This document shows positions 63,926-64,000 of a stretch of DNA of 64,000 nt, one piece after another. The DNA is from Wuchereria bancrofti (lineage: Eukaryota > Nematoda > Chromadorea > Rhabditida > Onchocercidae): NCBI GenBank assembly GCA_005281725.1, contig SSBO01000012.1:895651-959650 (forward strand). Reading direction: 5' to 3'. Each line of letters starts with the position of its first letter. Positions within the stretch are counted from its first letter, which is position 1. The notes under the pieces are model-generated. The model ran no database searches. It saw nothing but the letters and a program-made list of their open reading frames with translations, and had not been told where the DNA came from. The position numbers were made by a program, and so were the translations under genes.

Positions 63926-64000
63926 GGAAAATTTAATGAAGCTGAAATTCGGAAAATGAACCTTCCTCTTTTTTTTTATTTAACAATTAGTCAATGTGTT
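63926..64000 (+). other. Possible exon running off the right edge
   Basis: CATATTTCAG is followed by a frame open to the window end (GKFNEAEIRKMNLPLFFYLT and on). A good acceptor and a balanced first dozen codons are all that support it. Confidence 0.15.

Noticed and set aside
1..64000. tRNA, rRNA (including 5S next to the SL unit), CRISPR arrays, bacterial or endosymbiont genes
   Set aside because: I looked for the conserved tRNA T-loop (GGTTCGAATCC-like), 5S box sequences, regular spacer repeats and intron-free bacterial-type frames and saw none. A covariance search would be needed to exclude a tRNA with certainty.

Overview
The window is a very AT-rich, intron-dense eukaryotic sequence that fits a nematode, most likely a filarial or other spirurid worm. 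Three things support this. An exact copy of the canonical 22-nt nematode spliced leader SL1 lies at 17484-17505. The genes have many short exons with nematode-type splice sites (TTTCAG or TTTAG acceptors, GTAAGT-like donors). One gene is a typical animal SLC22 carrier. The species call is inference. It is draft assembly: one run of Ns (51566-51678) and three single-N joins (15899, 20070, 54355), at least one of them flanked by an artificial duplication.

Layout. 1-9.7 kb: AT-rich sequence with simple and tandem repeats and no gene I can defend. 9.7-22.3 kb: a mosaic of direct and inverted duplicons carrying a family of very small, three-exon, signal-peptide genes. Three copies are open: A (-), B (+) and D (-). 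One is damaged (C, +) and one is a fragment (E, -). The cluster also holds two copies of an SL-RNA-like unit, one with a perfect SL1 and one with a lengthened leader. 22.4-22.7 kb: a weak candidate for another secreted-protein gene. 25.06-30.38 kb (-): a complete nine-exon gene for a 511-residue F-box/leucine-rich protein. 30.4-50.8 kb: about 20 kb without a recognisable gene, apart from two orphan exon candidates and many repeats. 50.85-59.16 kb (-): a complete twelve-exon gene for a 570-residue SLC22 (organic cation/carnitine/anion transporter) protein. 59.2-64 kb: AT-rich intergenic sequence.

I reconstructed both large genes and the small family exon by exon; every junction keeps the reading frame. 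The two large genes have unrelated roles (ubiquitin-ligase adaptor and membrane carrier), and nothing suggests they act together. The most interesting region is 9.7-22.3 kb, where an apparently undescribed secreted peptide family sits among recent inverted duplications with candidate dispersed SL RNA genes.
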